Shown here piece by piece: positions 27,018 through 33,641 of a DNA stretch of 33,641 bases. A model generated the notes under the pieces. It saw only the letters and a program-made list of their open reading frames with translations, was not told the origin of the DNA and made no database searches. Both the position numbers and the translations under genes were made by a program. This DNA is from Rubripirellula sp. (lineage in GTDB: Bacteria; Planctomycetota; Planctomycetia; Pirellulales; Pirellulaceae), in assembly GCA_029245125.1 (NCBI GenBank), contig JAQWPZ010000142.1:1-33641 (forward strand). Reading direction: 5' to 3'. Within the stretch, counting starts at the first letter, position 1. The number at the start of each line of letters is the position of its first letter.

Positions 27018-28388
27018 TCACGCCAGTTCCAACGCGCCACCTTCACTCAGACGTTCAGAACCAAATGTTCTTAAGTCCTGATGGCCTAGTCCATGAGCAA
27101 TCGACAGCCACAACCGGTTGTGGGCCACATTTTTGAAATCGAGTGCGCGATTCGTCTTGAAACCGGCACCGCCCCCAATCAAGAGAAACGGGATGTCGTC
27201 GAGGGTGTGCGAATTGCCTTTGCCAAGTTCATTGACCCAAACAATTTGCGTGTGGTCCAGCATGCTACCCTCACCGAGGCTCGGTTCCGGCGTTTCGGCG
27301 AGTTGCTTGGCCAAGGTTGCAAGTTGGGACGCGAACCACTCATTGATCCGCTTCAGTTTGCTTTGAGCTGTGGCGTTTTTGTCAGGTTCATGAGAAAGGG
27401 AGTGATGCCCTTCTTCGACATCGAGCCATCGCATTCGGGCCTGCCCAACGCTTCGCATAAATTGCAGGGTTGCGACTCGACACATGTCATTGGCGAGCGC
27501 GTTGACCAGTAGGTCAATTTGCATCCTGGAAATCTCAGGCGTGTTGTCGTTGACTAATTCAATTTCAGGGTCAATGTCAGGCTCTGGATGGGTTCGTTCC
27601 GATTGCTGTTGGGCGGTCGCGATGTCTTGTTCTAGCTTGCGAACATGTTCCAGATGTCGATCGAGCAACGCTCGGTCTTCGCCGCTCAGTCGCGTCGACA
27701 CGTGACGCAGGTCATCGCGAACATGATCCAACACGCTGGCAACGCTTTTGCGATCGGTTGAACCCCCGTACAGTTTGCGAAACATTTGCGCTGGATCGTC
27801 GATCGGTGCCAACGGTTTGTCGTCGCCGGCGTAACACATGCGAGTCCAGGGATCCGCGCGGTTGGGGACAGCAACGCCAAACTCCAAGGAACCGAACCGC
27901 GTCCGCGAAGCGTCTTGACTTTGAAAGAAATTTCGCATCTCCTGATCAATTGAAATCCCGCTGGCCCAGCCAGCCGGGTTGTCTGAACCACCTTGGATGT
28001 TTCCGGGGTTCAGTTTTCGTCCCGTCAGCAGACACGACATGCCCCGCATGTGGCCGTCACCATCACCTCGGACTTTGTTGTCGACACCTTTCAGCATCAA
28101 CATCTGATCGCGATAGGGTTCCAGTGCGGTAAGCATCGATTGGAGTTGCAGCCCGAGCTGGTCCCCGGGCTGTTTCTCGTGCTCGAACTGATCAGGCCAA
28201 AATTGATCCGGTAACGTGCCGTTCGGAGAGAACATGATCACCAGCCTTTTGCGAGCAGGTGACTGGGGTGCTTGGGCTGCCAGACTATTCAAGCCACTAA
28301 GGAACGGCAGGGCCGCCACTGATCCGATCCCCAGTTCTCTCAAGAACTGCCGGCGATGCGTTGTGCGAAAGCGATTGGAATCAGGCAT
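27018..28388 (-). CDS. DUF1552 family protein with Tat signal
   Basis: 456 residues. The N-terminus has a twin-arginine export motif (HRRQFLRELGIG, then a short hydrophobic stretch AALPFLSG and LAAQ), so the protein is probably exported folded. The body matches the planctomycete DUF1552 family: RLVIMFSPNGTLPDQFWP, LMLKGVDNKVRGDGDGHMRG, LLTGRKL, SIDQEMRNFF and VWVNELGKGNSHTLDDIPFL. The family's biochemical role is unknown; it is related to the DUF1501 and sulfatase-like exported proteins by context only. It follows the DUF1592-type cytochrome protein on the same strand with 110 bp between them, a pairing seen repeatedly in planctomycetes and related phyla. That pairing suggests an extracytoplasmic complex. 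uvrA follows 22 bp downstream. Confidence 0.88.
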   Translation of the reverse strand: MPDSNRFRTTHRRQFLRELGIGSVAALPFLSGLNSLAAQAPQSPARKRLVIMFSPNGTLPDQFWPDQFEHEKQPGDQLGLQLQSMLTALEPYRDQMLMLKGVDNKVRGDGDGHMRGMSCLLTGRKLNPGNIQGGSDNPAGWASGISIDQEMRNFFQSQDASRTRFGSLEFGVAVPNRADPWTRMCYAGDDKPLAPIDDPAQMFRKLYGGSTDRKSVASVLDHVRDDLRHVSTRLSGEDRALLDRHLEHVRKLEQDIATAQQQSERTHPEPDIDPEIELVNDNTPEISRMQIDLLVNALANDMCRVATLQFMRSVGQARMRWLDVEEGHHSLSHEPDKNATAQSKLKRINEWFASQLATLAKQLAETPEPSLGEGSMLDHTQIVWVNELGKGNSHTLDDIPFLLIGGGAGFKTNRALDFKNVAHNRLWLSIAHGLGHQDLRTFGSERLSEGGALELA

Positions 28389-28498
28389 GGTTCGGCTTTG
28401 TGGAGGATTTTGCCGGCTTGAACGACGTCTTGGTGGGCAGCATTACGATCGGTCGGAGCAACAATGTTTCTCGGCACCATGATTACTCTGCCCGCTTG

Positions 28499-31003
28499 TC
28501 AATCTTCACTCTCGCCGTTGGCTGTTGCAACAACCGCGATTTCGATCATCAAATTTTGGACGTTGAATTGATCGGCGGCGAACGATTCGACCAGTCGGCT
28601 CAGAGTTTCTTCGCCGTAAGCATCGGGGTCTTGCTTGACGAGGTGATGGAACAGTTGTTTCACAAACGCCCGATGGGCATCTTCGCTCGCAATCGCGAAT
28701 TTGGCAAGATCGACCGCGTTTTTGAACTCGACGGGTTCGCCGTTCGCGGACACATACTGCGCCTTTGTGTTGACTTGTTTTTCTCCGTCCGATGTGCGAA
28801 ATCGACCCACTGGGTCATAGCTTTCGAGCGTGAACCCAAGCGGGTTGATAATCGAGTGGCATGACATGCAACTAGTCGCCTGCGTCAACGAGGTGACTTT
28901 TTCTCGCATTGTCAAATTGGCCGGGAATTCGTCATCGTTGAAGGCGACTGCTTCGGGAGGTGGTTTTAAACCGCGACCGATTATGTTGCGGGTCAAAAAA
29001 ACGCCGCGATGCACTGGCGATGTGTTGTTGTGGTAGGAAAACGCACTGAGCAGGTAGGGGTGAGTCAGCAGGCCTGACCGGTTCTGGTCGGTTAGGCTGA
29101 ATTGGCGATATTCATCGGCAGCCTCAGATTGGGCATCGAGTGACTCGGCAGATTGGGTTTGACCAGCGAGCGAGTCGCCATCTTGGAATGTGGAACTCGG
29201 CGGTTGGTCGGACTCGCTGGCTTGTTTGCTTTGATTGCGGGGTGCGTAAACGGCTTGTAACCGATCGTTCAGCAGCAAGTAGTCCGCATTCAGCAAGTTT
29301 CGGTAATCAGATTTTTCACTCCAAACTACTTGGTCGATGAACCGCAGCAGCGAAGTCCGCAGGTCTGCTACGACCGCAGCATCAAACTCTGGAAACAACT
29401 CGCGATCTTTACTGAGATCACGGTCTTCGATTTCCAGCCAGTGGCGAAAGAAGCCCGCGAGTTTCGCCCGTGTGCGTGGATCATCAAGCATTCGCTTGGC
29501 CTGCCGCCGGATATCATCCGGTGAGTTCAGCGAATTGCTCTCCGTTGCAGCGGTGAGGTCAGCATCGGGAATCGAATCCCACATGATCAGTGCAAGTGAC
29601 GCGGATTTTTCGTACGCGTGATGTGCTTCACCGAGGGGGAGTTGGGTGTACAGGAAATTCGGTGACTTCAATATCATCAGCAGAACACGAAGCAGTCGAC
29701 GGTCGAGATCATCGGTCGGATCGGCAAGCATCTTCGTGATTCGATCCGACTCGTTGTCCGTTACTGGTCGCCGATAGGCGAGCGCCGCGAATTCGTTGGC
29801 AAACTGCTGCATGCGTTGTTGACGTTCGGGGGTGTCGTTTTCAATCTTCGCCAAACTTGGCAAACGATTAATCACTTCCCCGGCGGCCGCTACCGCGTAA
29901 TCGCTGGTTGCAACGTGCCATTGGTTCGAAACGGAACTACCGCGTTCGTACCCCAGGCTGCGGTCATCGGGGGGAAAGGGAATGTCTGCGGCAAATATCC
30001 GCTTGGCGGGCGCGGTCGACAGGTCATCTTGATTCAGCACCCGCCAAACCCCTCCGGGCGATTTCGACTCCAAGTAGATGGAGGCGGAGTCGTCTTGGTA
30101 CTTAAAAAATTCAAGTCGCAGCGGGTAGCGACGGCCACCGATTAAAAAGATGCGAGCCGTTTCTGTTCGCATTTTTCCGCTACCAACCCAGGCATCGATC
30201 AATGCAGCGTTTCCCGCTACCGAGCTGTCATCGCGTAAACGGTTGCGGATTTGAACTGCACCGTGGTTCACATAAAGTCTCGCACCATTTTGGGTGCGGA
30301 TTCGGAATTCGTGATAACCACTGTCGTGAACAGTGACAGACCCTTCCCAGATGATGGCAAACTGATCGGCGCTGATCTCCGCGATCGGGCTGCCGCCTCC
30401 AAAATCAAAGTCGATGCGGCGGTCGATTCGTTCGAGCTTCAAACGATCCGCCTTGCTCATCCCCCGCGATTGAAAATAGGCGCCGCGCAAGCCTGGTTCG
30501 GAGAGCATGGACGTTGCGGAGTGTCGTGGTTTACCAGTCGATCTGCGGTACCCGGCAGGCGGTTGAGATTCGTATTGCGGCAGTGGTGTGAAAGCCGCGA
30601 TCAGGTCAGCGACTAAGTTGCGATGTTGATTCACCGTCAATCGTGACAGTTCAATTCGCGGCTCGGGAGCGAGACCTTTGCGTCGCCTCGCGGCCAGCGA
30701 ATAGAACTCATGATAAAGATAATAAGCGACCTGCTCGGCACGGCTGCCCACGCATTGGGACGGATCGCCCTCCGGCATCGTCAATTCGACCACTCGTGTC
30801 AATTCCGGGAGCTTGCCGTTACCCAGCAGTGGTTGGTTGTATTCCGATTCCGTGCCTTGTCCGTCGGGCCCGTGGCAATCGGCACATTGCTCGCGAAATA
30901 TCTTTCCGCCTGCGTCGAAAACCGCCTGATCCATTGGCTCTGCCCCAACCGCGGAGGCGAGGGCGATTGAAAGGGTGGCGGCAAGAATGAAGGAGCGTGG
31001 CAT
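28499..31003 (-). CDS. DUF1592/DUF1588/DUF1585 protein with cytochrome c and PA14-like domains
   Basis: 834 residues with a Sec signal peptide (MPRSFILAATLSIALASAVG, cleavage near AVGA-E). A c-type cytochrome domain follows with the heme motif CADCH (near 40) and a Met-containing segment ELTMPEGDP. A divergent DUF1587-like segment is LSRLTVNQHRNLVADLI. A PA14-like module (about 173-320) has GAYFQSRG and ARLYVNHG. The DUF1595-like AYRRPVTDNESDRI leads into DUF1592 (LLRVLLMILKSPNFLYTQLP, FFRHWLEIEDRDLSKD), then DUF1588 (HRGVFLTRNIIGRGLKPPP) with a second CxxCH (CMSCH), and DUF1585 at the end. It is an exported, probably heme-carrying protein. PA14 suggests glycan or other ligand binding. The true electron donor, acceptor or substrate is not known for the family. 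Confidence 0.88.
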   Translation of the reverse strand: MPRSFILAATLSIALASAVGAEPMDQAVFDAGGKIFREQCADCHGPDGQGTESEYNQPLLGNGKLPELTRVVELTMPEGDPSQCVGSRAEQVAYYLYHEFYSLAARRRKGLAPEPRIELSRLTVNQHRNLVADLIAAFTPLPQYESQPPAGYRRSTGKPRHSATSMLSEPGLRGAYFQSRGMSKADRLKLERIDRRIDFDFGGGSPIAEISADQFAIIWEGSVTVHDSGYHEFRIRTQNGARLYVNHGAVQIRNRLRDDSSVAGNAALIDAWVGSGKMRTETARIFLIGGRRYPLRLEFFKYQDDSASIYLESKSPGGVWRVLNQDDLSTAPAKRIFAADIPFPPDDRSLGYERGSSVSNQWHVATSDYAVAAAGEVINRLPSLAKIENDTPERQQRMQQFANEFAALAYRRPVTDNESDRITKMLADPTDDLDRRLLRVLLMILKSPNFLYTQLPLGEAHHAYEKSASLALIMWDSIPDADLTAATESNSLNSPDDIRRQAKRMLDDPRTRAKLAGFFRHWLEIEDRDLSKDRELFPEFDAAVVADLRTSLLRFIDQVVWSEKSDYRNLLNADYLLLNDRLQAVYAPRNQSKQASESDQPPSSTFQDGDSLAGQTQSAESLDAQSEAADEYRQFSLTDQNRSGLLTHPYLLSAFSYHNNTSPVHRGVFLTRNIIGRGLKPPPEAVAFNDDEFPANLTMREKVTSLTQATSCMSCHSIINPLGFTLESYDPVGRFRTSDGEKQVNTKAQYVSANGEPVEFKNAVDLAKFAIASEDAHRAFVKQLFHHLVKQDPDAYGEETLSRLVESFAADQFNVQNLMIEIAVVATANGESED

Positions 31004-31289
31004 CCCTCTAGTTTACAGTCGGCGTAAAGTGGAAGTCGCGGTCGGTAAATCTGGGCCGGTTAAAGCACCGGTTTCATCAACACCACACCCGCCTCAAAAA
31101 ACTCGGTCTCTTCGAAAAAGCAGCTCGATTACCGGGGGCGTGATGGCCGCGGACAGATCGTAAGATTCTTGCGATCCAAGCGGCATTTTTTGCCACCGAC
31201 GGCGGGGGCCGGGTCAGCATTGCCGCTGCTTTGGTGTTCGTGCCGAGGGCGTGAGGAAATTAATTGCCGAGGTGGGCGACTTGGGGTGG

Positions 31290-31670
31290 TTAAAATGGTG
31301 AATACGGCGTGACCGGATAGCGGTAGCCGCCACCGAATGATGGCGTCATCGGTGTGCGGTATCCGTAGTTCAGTGTCCGATAGCCGTAGTTCGGTGTCCG
31401 GTAACCGTAGTTCGGTGTCCGGTAACCGTAGGAGGGCGTTCGATAACTGTAATTCGGCGTTCGATAGCTGTAGTTGGGCGTGCGGTAATTGTAAGTGGGC
31501 GTGCGGTAGCTGTAGGTCGGAGTTCGATAGCTGTAGCTAGGCGTGCGATAGCTGTAATTCGGTGTCCGGTAGGTGCCGCCCGCTTGGGCTTCGGCCCGCG
31601 ATGCATCGCCGACCGTCAGCAGGGCAAACGCTAGCAGCGGAATGATCGTGAGTGTGATTTTGCGGTACAT
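31290..31670 (-). CDS. Small secreted protein of YRTPxYx heptad repeats
   Basis: I start at ATG 31670 (126 residues), since GGAGG lies 8 nt upstream and a Sec signal peptide follows at once (MYRKITLTIIPLLAFALLTV, cleavage near AEA-QA). The frame continues 60 codons upstream without coding character. The mature chain is ten heptads of the form YRTPxYx, where x is N, S or T at position 5 and S, N or G at position 7, plus an eleventh, YRTPMTP (residues 34-110). One heptad has YRTLNYG. It closes with a Gly/Tyr/Pro-rich end (SFGGGYRYPVTPYSPF). There are no Cys and no acidic residues in the repeats, so it is strongly basic and Tyr-rich. I do not recognise the family. Structural or matrix-like proteins have comparable composition, but function is unknown. 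Confidence 0.8.
   Translation of the reverse strand: MYRKITLTIIPLLAFALLTVGDASRAEAQAGGTYRTPNYSYRTPSYSYRTPTYSYRTPTYNYRTPNYSYRTPNYSYRTPSYGYRTPNYGYRTPNYGYRTLNYGYRTPMTPSFGGGYRYPVTPYSPF
31341..31571. repeat. 21-bp coding repeat, eleven units
   Basis: This DNA encodes the eleven heptads of the small secreted protein. The phase is 21 bp, with synonymous and Asn/Ser/Thr/Gly-changing differences between units, so copies have diverged under apparent protein-level constraint at Y, R, T, P and Y. Confidence 0.88.
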
Positions 31671-31678
31671 CGTTATGT

Positions 31679-31683
31679 CCTCC
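31679..31683 (-). promoter_or_regulatory. Strong Shine-Dalgarno before the heptad-repeat gene
   Basis: GGAGG on the minus strand, 8 nt before ATG 31670. It is the best ribosome binding site seen in this window and rules out the longer reading frame that begins at 31850. Confidence 0.75.
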
Positions 31684-31803
31684 CAAGCAGACCGGAGTCG
31701 ATCAGGCCAACCGAGAAGCGGTCGCGCCGTCCTCTGTTCTACCCGAATTTGGCACTCAGCATGGTTGGAAGAGACCGGATTGAGCAGAAAAAGTTTGCCG
31801 CAC

Positions 31804-31831
31804 GCGGTCTGCGGTCTGCGGTCTGCGGTCT
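31804..31831. repeat. 7-bp tandem repeat, four units
   Basis: gcggtct is repeated four times exactly in the 286 bp between the FAD oxidoreductase and the heptad-repeat gene. A nearby direct repeat, gattcgcaggctg, occurs twice (about 31866 and 31900). No gene is seen in 31671-31956. Confidence 0.92.
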
Positions 31832-31956
31832 GAAGAAGCAGGGCAGGCATCGCTCGTCAATCTTTCGATTCGCAGGCTGTCCCCGATTCGTATTCCCCGA
31901 TTCGCAGGCTGATGATTGGCTTGCGACGATTGGTGACGCTCCAATCGCCGTCGAGG

Positions 31957-33393
31957 TTAGCGAACGTGAGAGCTTTCGCTGGTGAGCTGGCCATCGACTT
32001 CGTTGCTGACGATGACCCCGTAGTTAATCGCGCCCAGCCATCCGCTCATGATGATGCCGACACTGCCGGCGTGGTACATTCCGCCAATTTGTTGGGGCAA
32101 CGATCGGCTGACGCCCAAACCTTCGAACTTGGTGCCAAAGCTGGCCCCCATTTCGTGCTGGGTGTAGTGGTTGAAGGTGATCGGAGTGGCTGCTTCCGCG
32201 AGATCGATTTTGTCTCGAACGCCGGGCAGGTAGTTGTCTAGCGCATCGATCGTGGTTTCTACTAGATCTGCCTTGCTCGCTTTGTAATCTTCTTCGCTTA
32301 AATCTGCCCAATCGGACCAGTTGGCGTTGGTGCTACTGACGATTGCGTAACGTTCTTTCTTTTTGTCGGGGCGGGCGCGTGGGTAGTAAAAGCTAAAGGT
32401 GCGGCTGGTGATGTCGCGGCTGAGAAGTCGATCGGTGCGGAATTCTTTGGACGTACTTGTGAAGAACAGGTCCCCCGACGATTCATCGATTTCTTCACCT
32501 TCCTTCAGGGCCATGTAGACCTGAGTGCTGCTGTTGTTCAGCCGAACGGCCTCGGTTTCTTCGACAAAGGATCGATCCAGCTTTTCCGGGCCGATCATCT
32601 TGAGGATTGTGGTTCGCAGATTGGCATTGCTGACCACGGCGCGACAACCGATCCGTCGGCCTCGGGTGTGAACGGCGGCAACGCGACCGTTTTCAACATC
32701 AATTTTATCGACGCCACAATTGATTCGAATATCGACGCCGTTGGACTCCAGTTCCTTCTTCATTCGTGTAATTAGGTCATCGGTGCCACCCTCATAAATG
32801 AACACGCCCTTGCTCATGAAGTTACTGAACACGATCCCGTAGGTGATGGCGGGATCTTCCAAGGTCGAACCGTTCGCGTAAGTGATCGGTTCCATCAGCA
32901 ATCGCACGACGTCATCGCGACCGGGAAAGAATTTGTCAAATAATTGGCGGGTGGTCGTGGCTTGATCGTCGTAGAAATTCATCCCGCGGGCGGTATCGAA
33001 AAAATCACTGACCGTTTGTGGGGCCAAGCCAAAATCGGTCGTCAGCAACCTTGTGAAATCTTCGCGATTGAAAGTGGTGGTGAGTGAGAATTGAGGATTA
33101 TCGAACCGGATGTTCTTGAGTTGGACGATGCGATCGGCGATGTCGCGGTTCCAATAGCGACGACACGACTTGATCATGCCGTGAGGAAAGCCGTGCAGGG
33201 AGATGTCAAAGGTGTGTCCCCCGGGCCGCAGGAACCAAGTGGCGAGGCCGCCCAACTTGTAGTGTTGTTCCAGCAGCAGCACTCGGTGGCCGGCGCGGCC
33301 CAGAATGTTCGCCGATGTCATTCCGGCTAATCCGCTGCCGATGACGACGACGTCGTATTCGTCTTTGGCACCTTTAAGAAAATCGCGAGGCAT
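31957..33393 (-). CDS. CrtI/phytoene-desaturase-family FAD oxidoreductase
   Basis: 478 residues, no signal peptide. The N-terminal dinucleotide-binding fold reads [20 protein letters not shown] (GxGxxG), then [16 protein letters not shown] and [11 protein letters not shown], the pattern of amino-oxidase/phytoene desaturase and carotenoid isomerase flavoproteins. A C-terminal FAD-closing segment is [23 protein letters not shown](P)/FAD-dependent members act on carotenoids, retinol or other polyenes, so a step in pigment synthesis is plausible in a planctomycete. No phytoene synthase or other carotenoid gene lies nearby, so the substrate is open. No clear Shine-Dalgarno precedes the ATG. Confidence 0.85.
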   Translation of the reverse strand: MPRDFLKGAKDEYDVVVIGSGLAGMTSANILGRAGHRVLLLEQHYKLGGLATWFLRPGGHTFDISLHGFPHGMIKSCRRYWNRDIADRIVQLKNIRFDNPQFSLTTTFNREDFTRLLTTDFGLAPQTVSDFFDTARGMNFYDDQATTTRQLFDKFFPGRDDVVRLLMEPITYANGSTLEDPAITYGIVFSNFMSKGVFIYEGGTDDLITRMKKELESNGVDIRINCGVDKIDVENGRVAAVHTRGRRIGCRAVVSNANLRTTILKMIGPEKLDRSFVEETEAVRLNNSSTQVYMALKEGEEIDESSGDLFFTSTSKEFRTDRLLSRDITSRTFSFYYPRARPDKKKERYAIVSSTNANWSDWADLSEEDYKASKADLVETTIDALDNYLPGVRDKIDLAEAATPITFNHYTQHEMGASFGTKFEGLGVSRSLPQQIGGMYHAGSVGIIMSGWLGAINYGVIVSNEVDGQLTSESSHVR

Positions 33394-33535
33394 GGCGTTG
33401 GTGTCTTATCAACCCGGTCCAAGAGGTGTCTGGCTCTCTCTGGTGAGACGGGTATTTAGTGTTAACGATTCATGTCCAAACGGTCAGACCACGGTTTGGA
33501 ACGTTTGATTTTCGGTCAAGCTGTGAGGCCGATAA

Positions 33536-33640
33536 TTAAAGCGGACCATCGTCGGGTTGCAACTCGGCATAGACCCCAATTTGATCGCGGTCCGGCGGCC
33601 TATCACCGTACAGCAGCAAGCTACCTTCGCCGACCAGCCA
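33536..33640 (-). CDS. C-terminal fragment of an unidentified protein (partial)
   Basis: On the minus strand an open frame enters from the right edge and ends at TAA (33536-33538), giving 34 residues that begin WLVGEGSLLLYGDRP and end LQPDDGPL. Amino acid use is protein-like and the frame has no internal stop, but it is too short to identify. It is followed by a 6-bp inverted repeat (33476-33481 with 33494-33499) before the FAD oxidoreductase start. Confidence 0.5.
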   Translation of the reverse strand, partial: WLVGEGSLLLYGDRPPDRDQIGVYAELQPDDGPL

Positions 33641-33641
33641 T

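Noticed and set aside
31671..31850. 60-residue extension of the heptad-repeat protein
   Set aside because: The extension includes translation of the 7-bp repeat, while a strong GGAGG and a signal peptide mark the start at 31670.
33476..33499. Intrinsic terminator after the partial right-edge gene
   Set aside because: The inverted repeat is only 6 bp with a 12-base loop and has no following T-run on the minus strand.

Overview
This 33.6 kb window looks like a planctomycete chromosome, most likely a Rhodopirellula-like member of the Pirellulaceae. I infer this from several features together: very large secreted proteins, a dockerin-ended giant protein, a sulfatase, a DUF1552 protein next to a DUF1592/1588/1585 cytochrome protein, a TPR protein with RNA-polymerase-alpha C-terminal domains, and moderate GC. 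No marker gene fixes the genus. I see no phage, insertion sequence or CRISPR array.

Layout. Positions 2-6604 (+) hold the 3' part of a giant modular surface protein: CSLREA/Pmp repeats, Calx-beta, LVIVD propeller, DUF11, cadherin-like, SdrD-B-like, FG-GAP and dockerin. A 456 bp gap follows, with a 19-bp minisatellite. On the minus strand come tRNA-Thr(CGT), a TPR protein with two alpha-CTD-like domains, and tgt, in that transcription order. The gene-free stretch 9635-10131 folds into a nested multi-helix structure that looks like an undescribed plus-strand structured RNA. Next are a periplasmic cyclophilin (-) and a lipid- or polysaccharide-independent call of a type I sulfatase (+), whose substrate cannot be told.

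From 12733 to the end every gene is on the minus strand. They are a secretin N-domain protein without a pore domain, a 2765-residue TPR/alpha-2-macroglobulin-like protein, a divergent UvrA, DUF1552 and DUF1592-type proteins, a 126-residue secreted protein made of YRTPxYx heptads, a CrtI-family FAD oxidoreductase, and the C-terminal end of an unidentified gene at the right edge.

How the genes relate. The likely transcription units are TPR/alpha-CTD plus tgt (6 bp apart) and DUF1592-type, DUF1552, uvrA (110 and 22 bp apart). Most other genes stand alone. Many products are exported (Sec or Tat signals), so the window is mainly cell-envelope and surface biology interrupted by housekeeping genes (tgt, uvrA, a tRNA). 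Short tandem repeats with unrelated 7-19 bp units occur in nearly every larger gap and also inside several genes, so local tandem duplication seems to be common in this genome.
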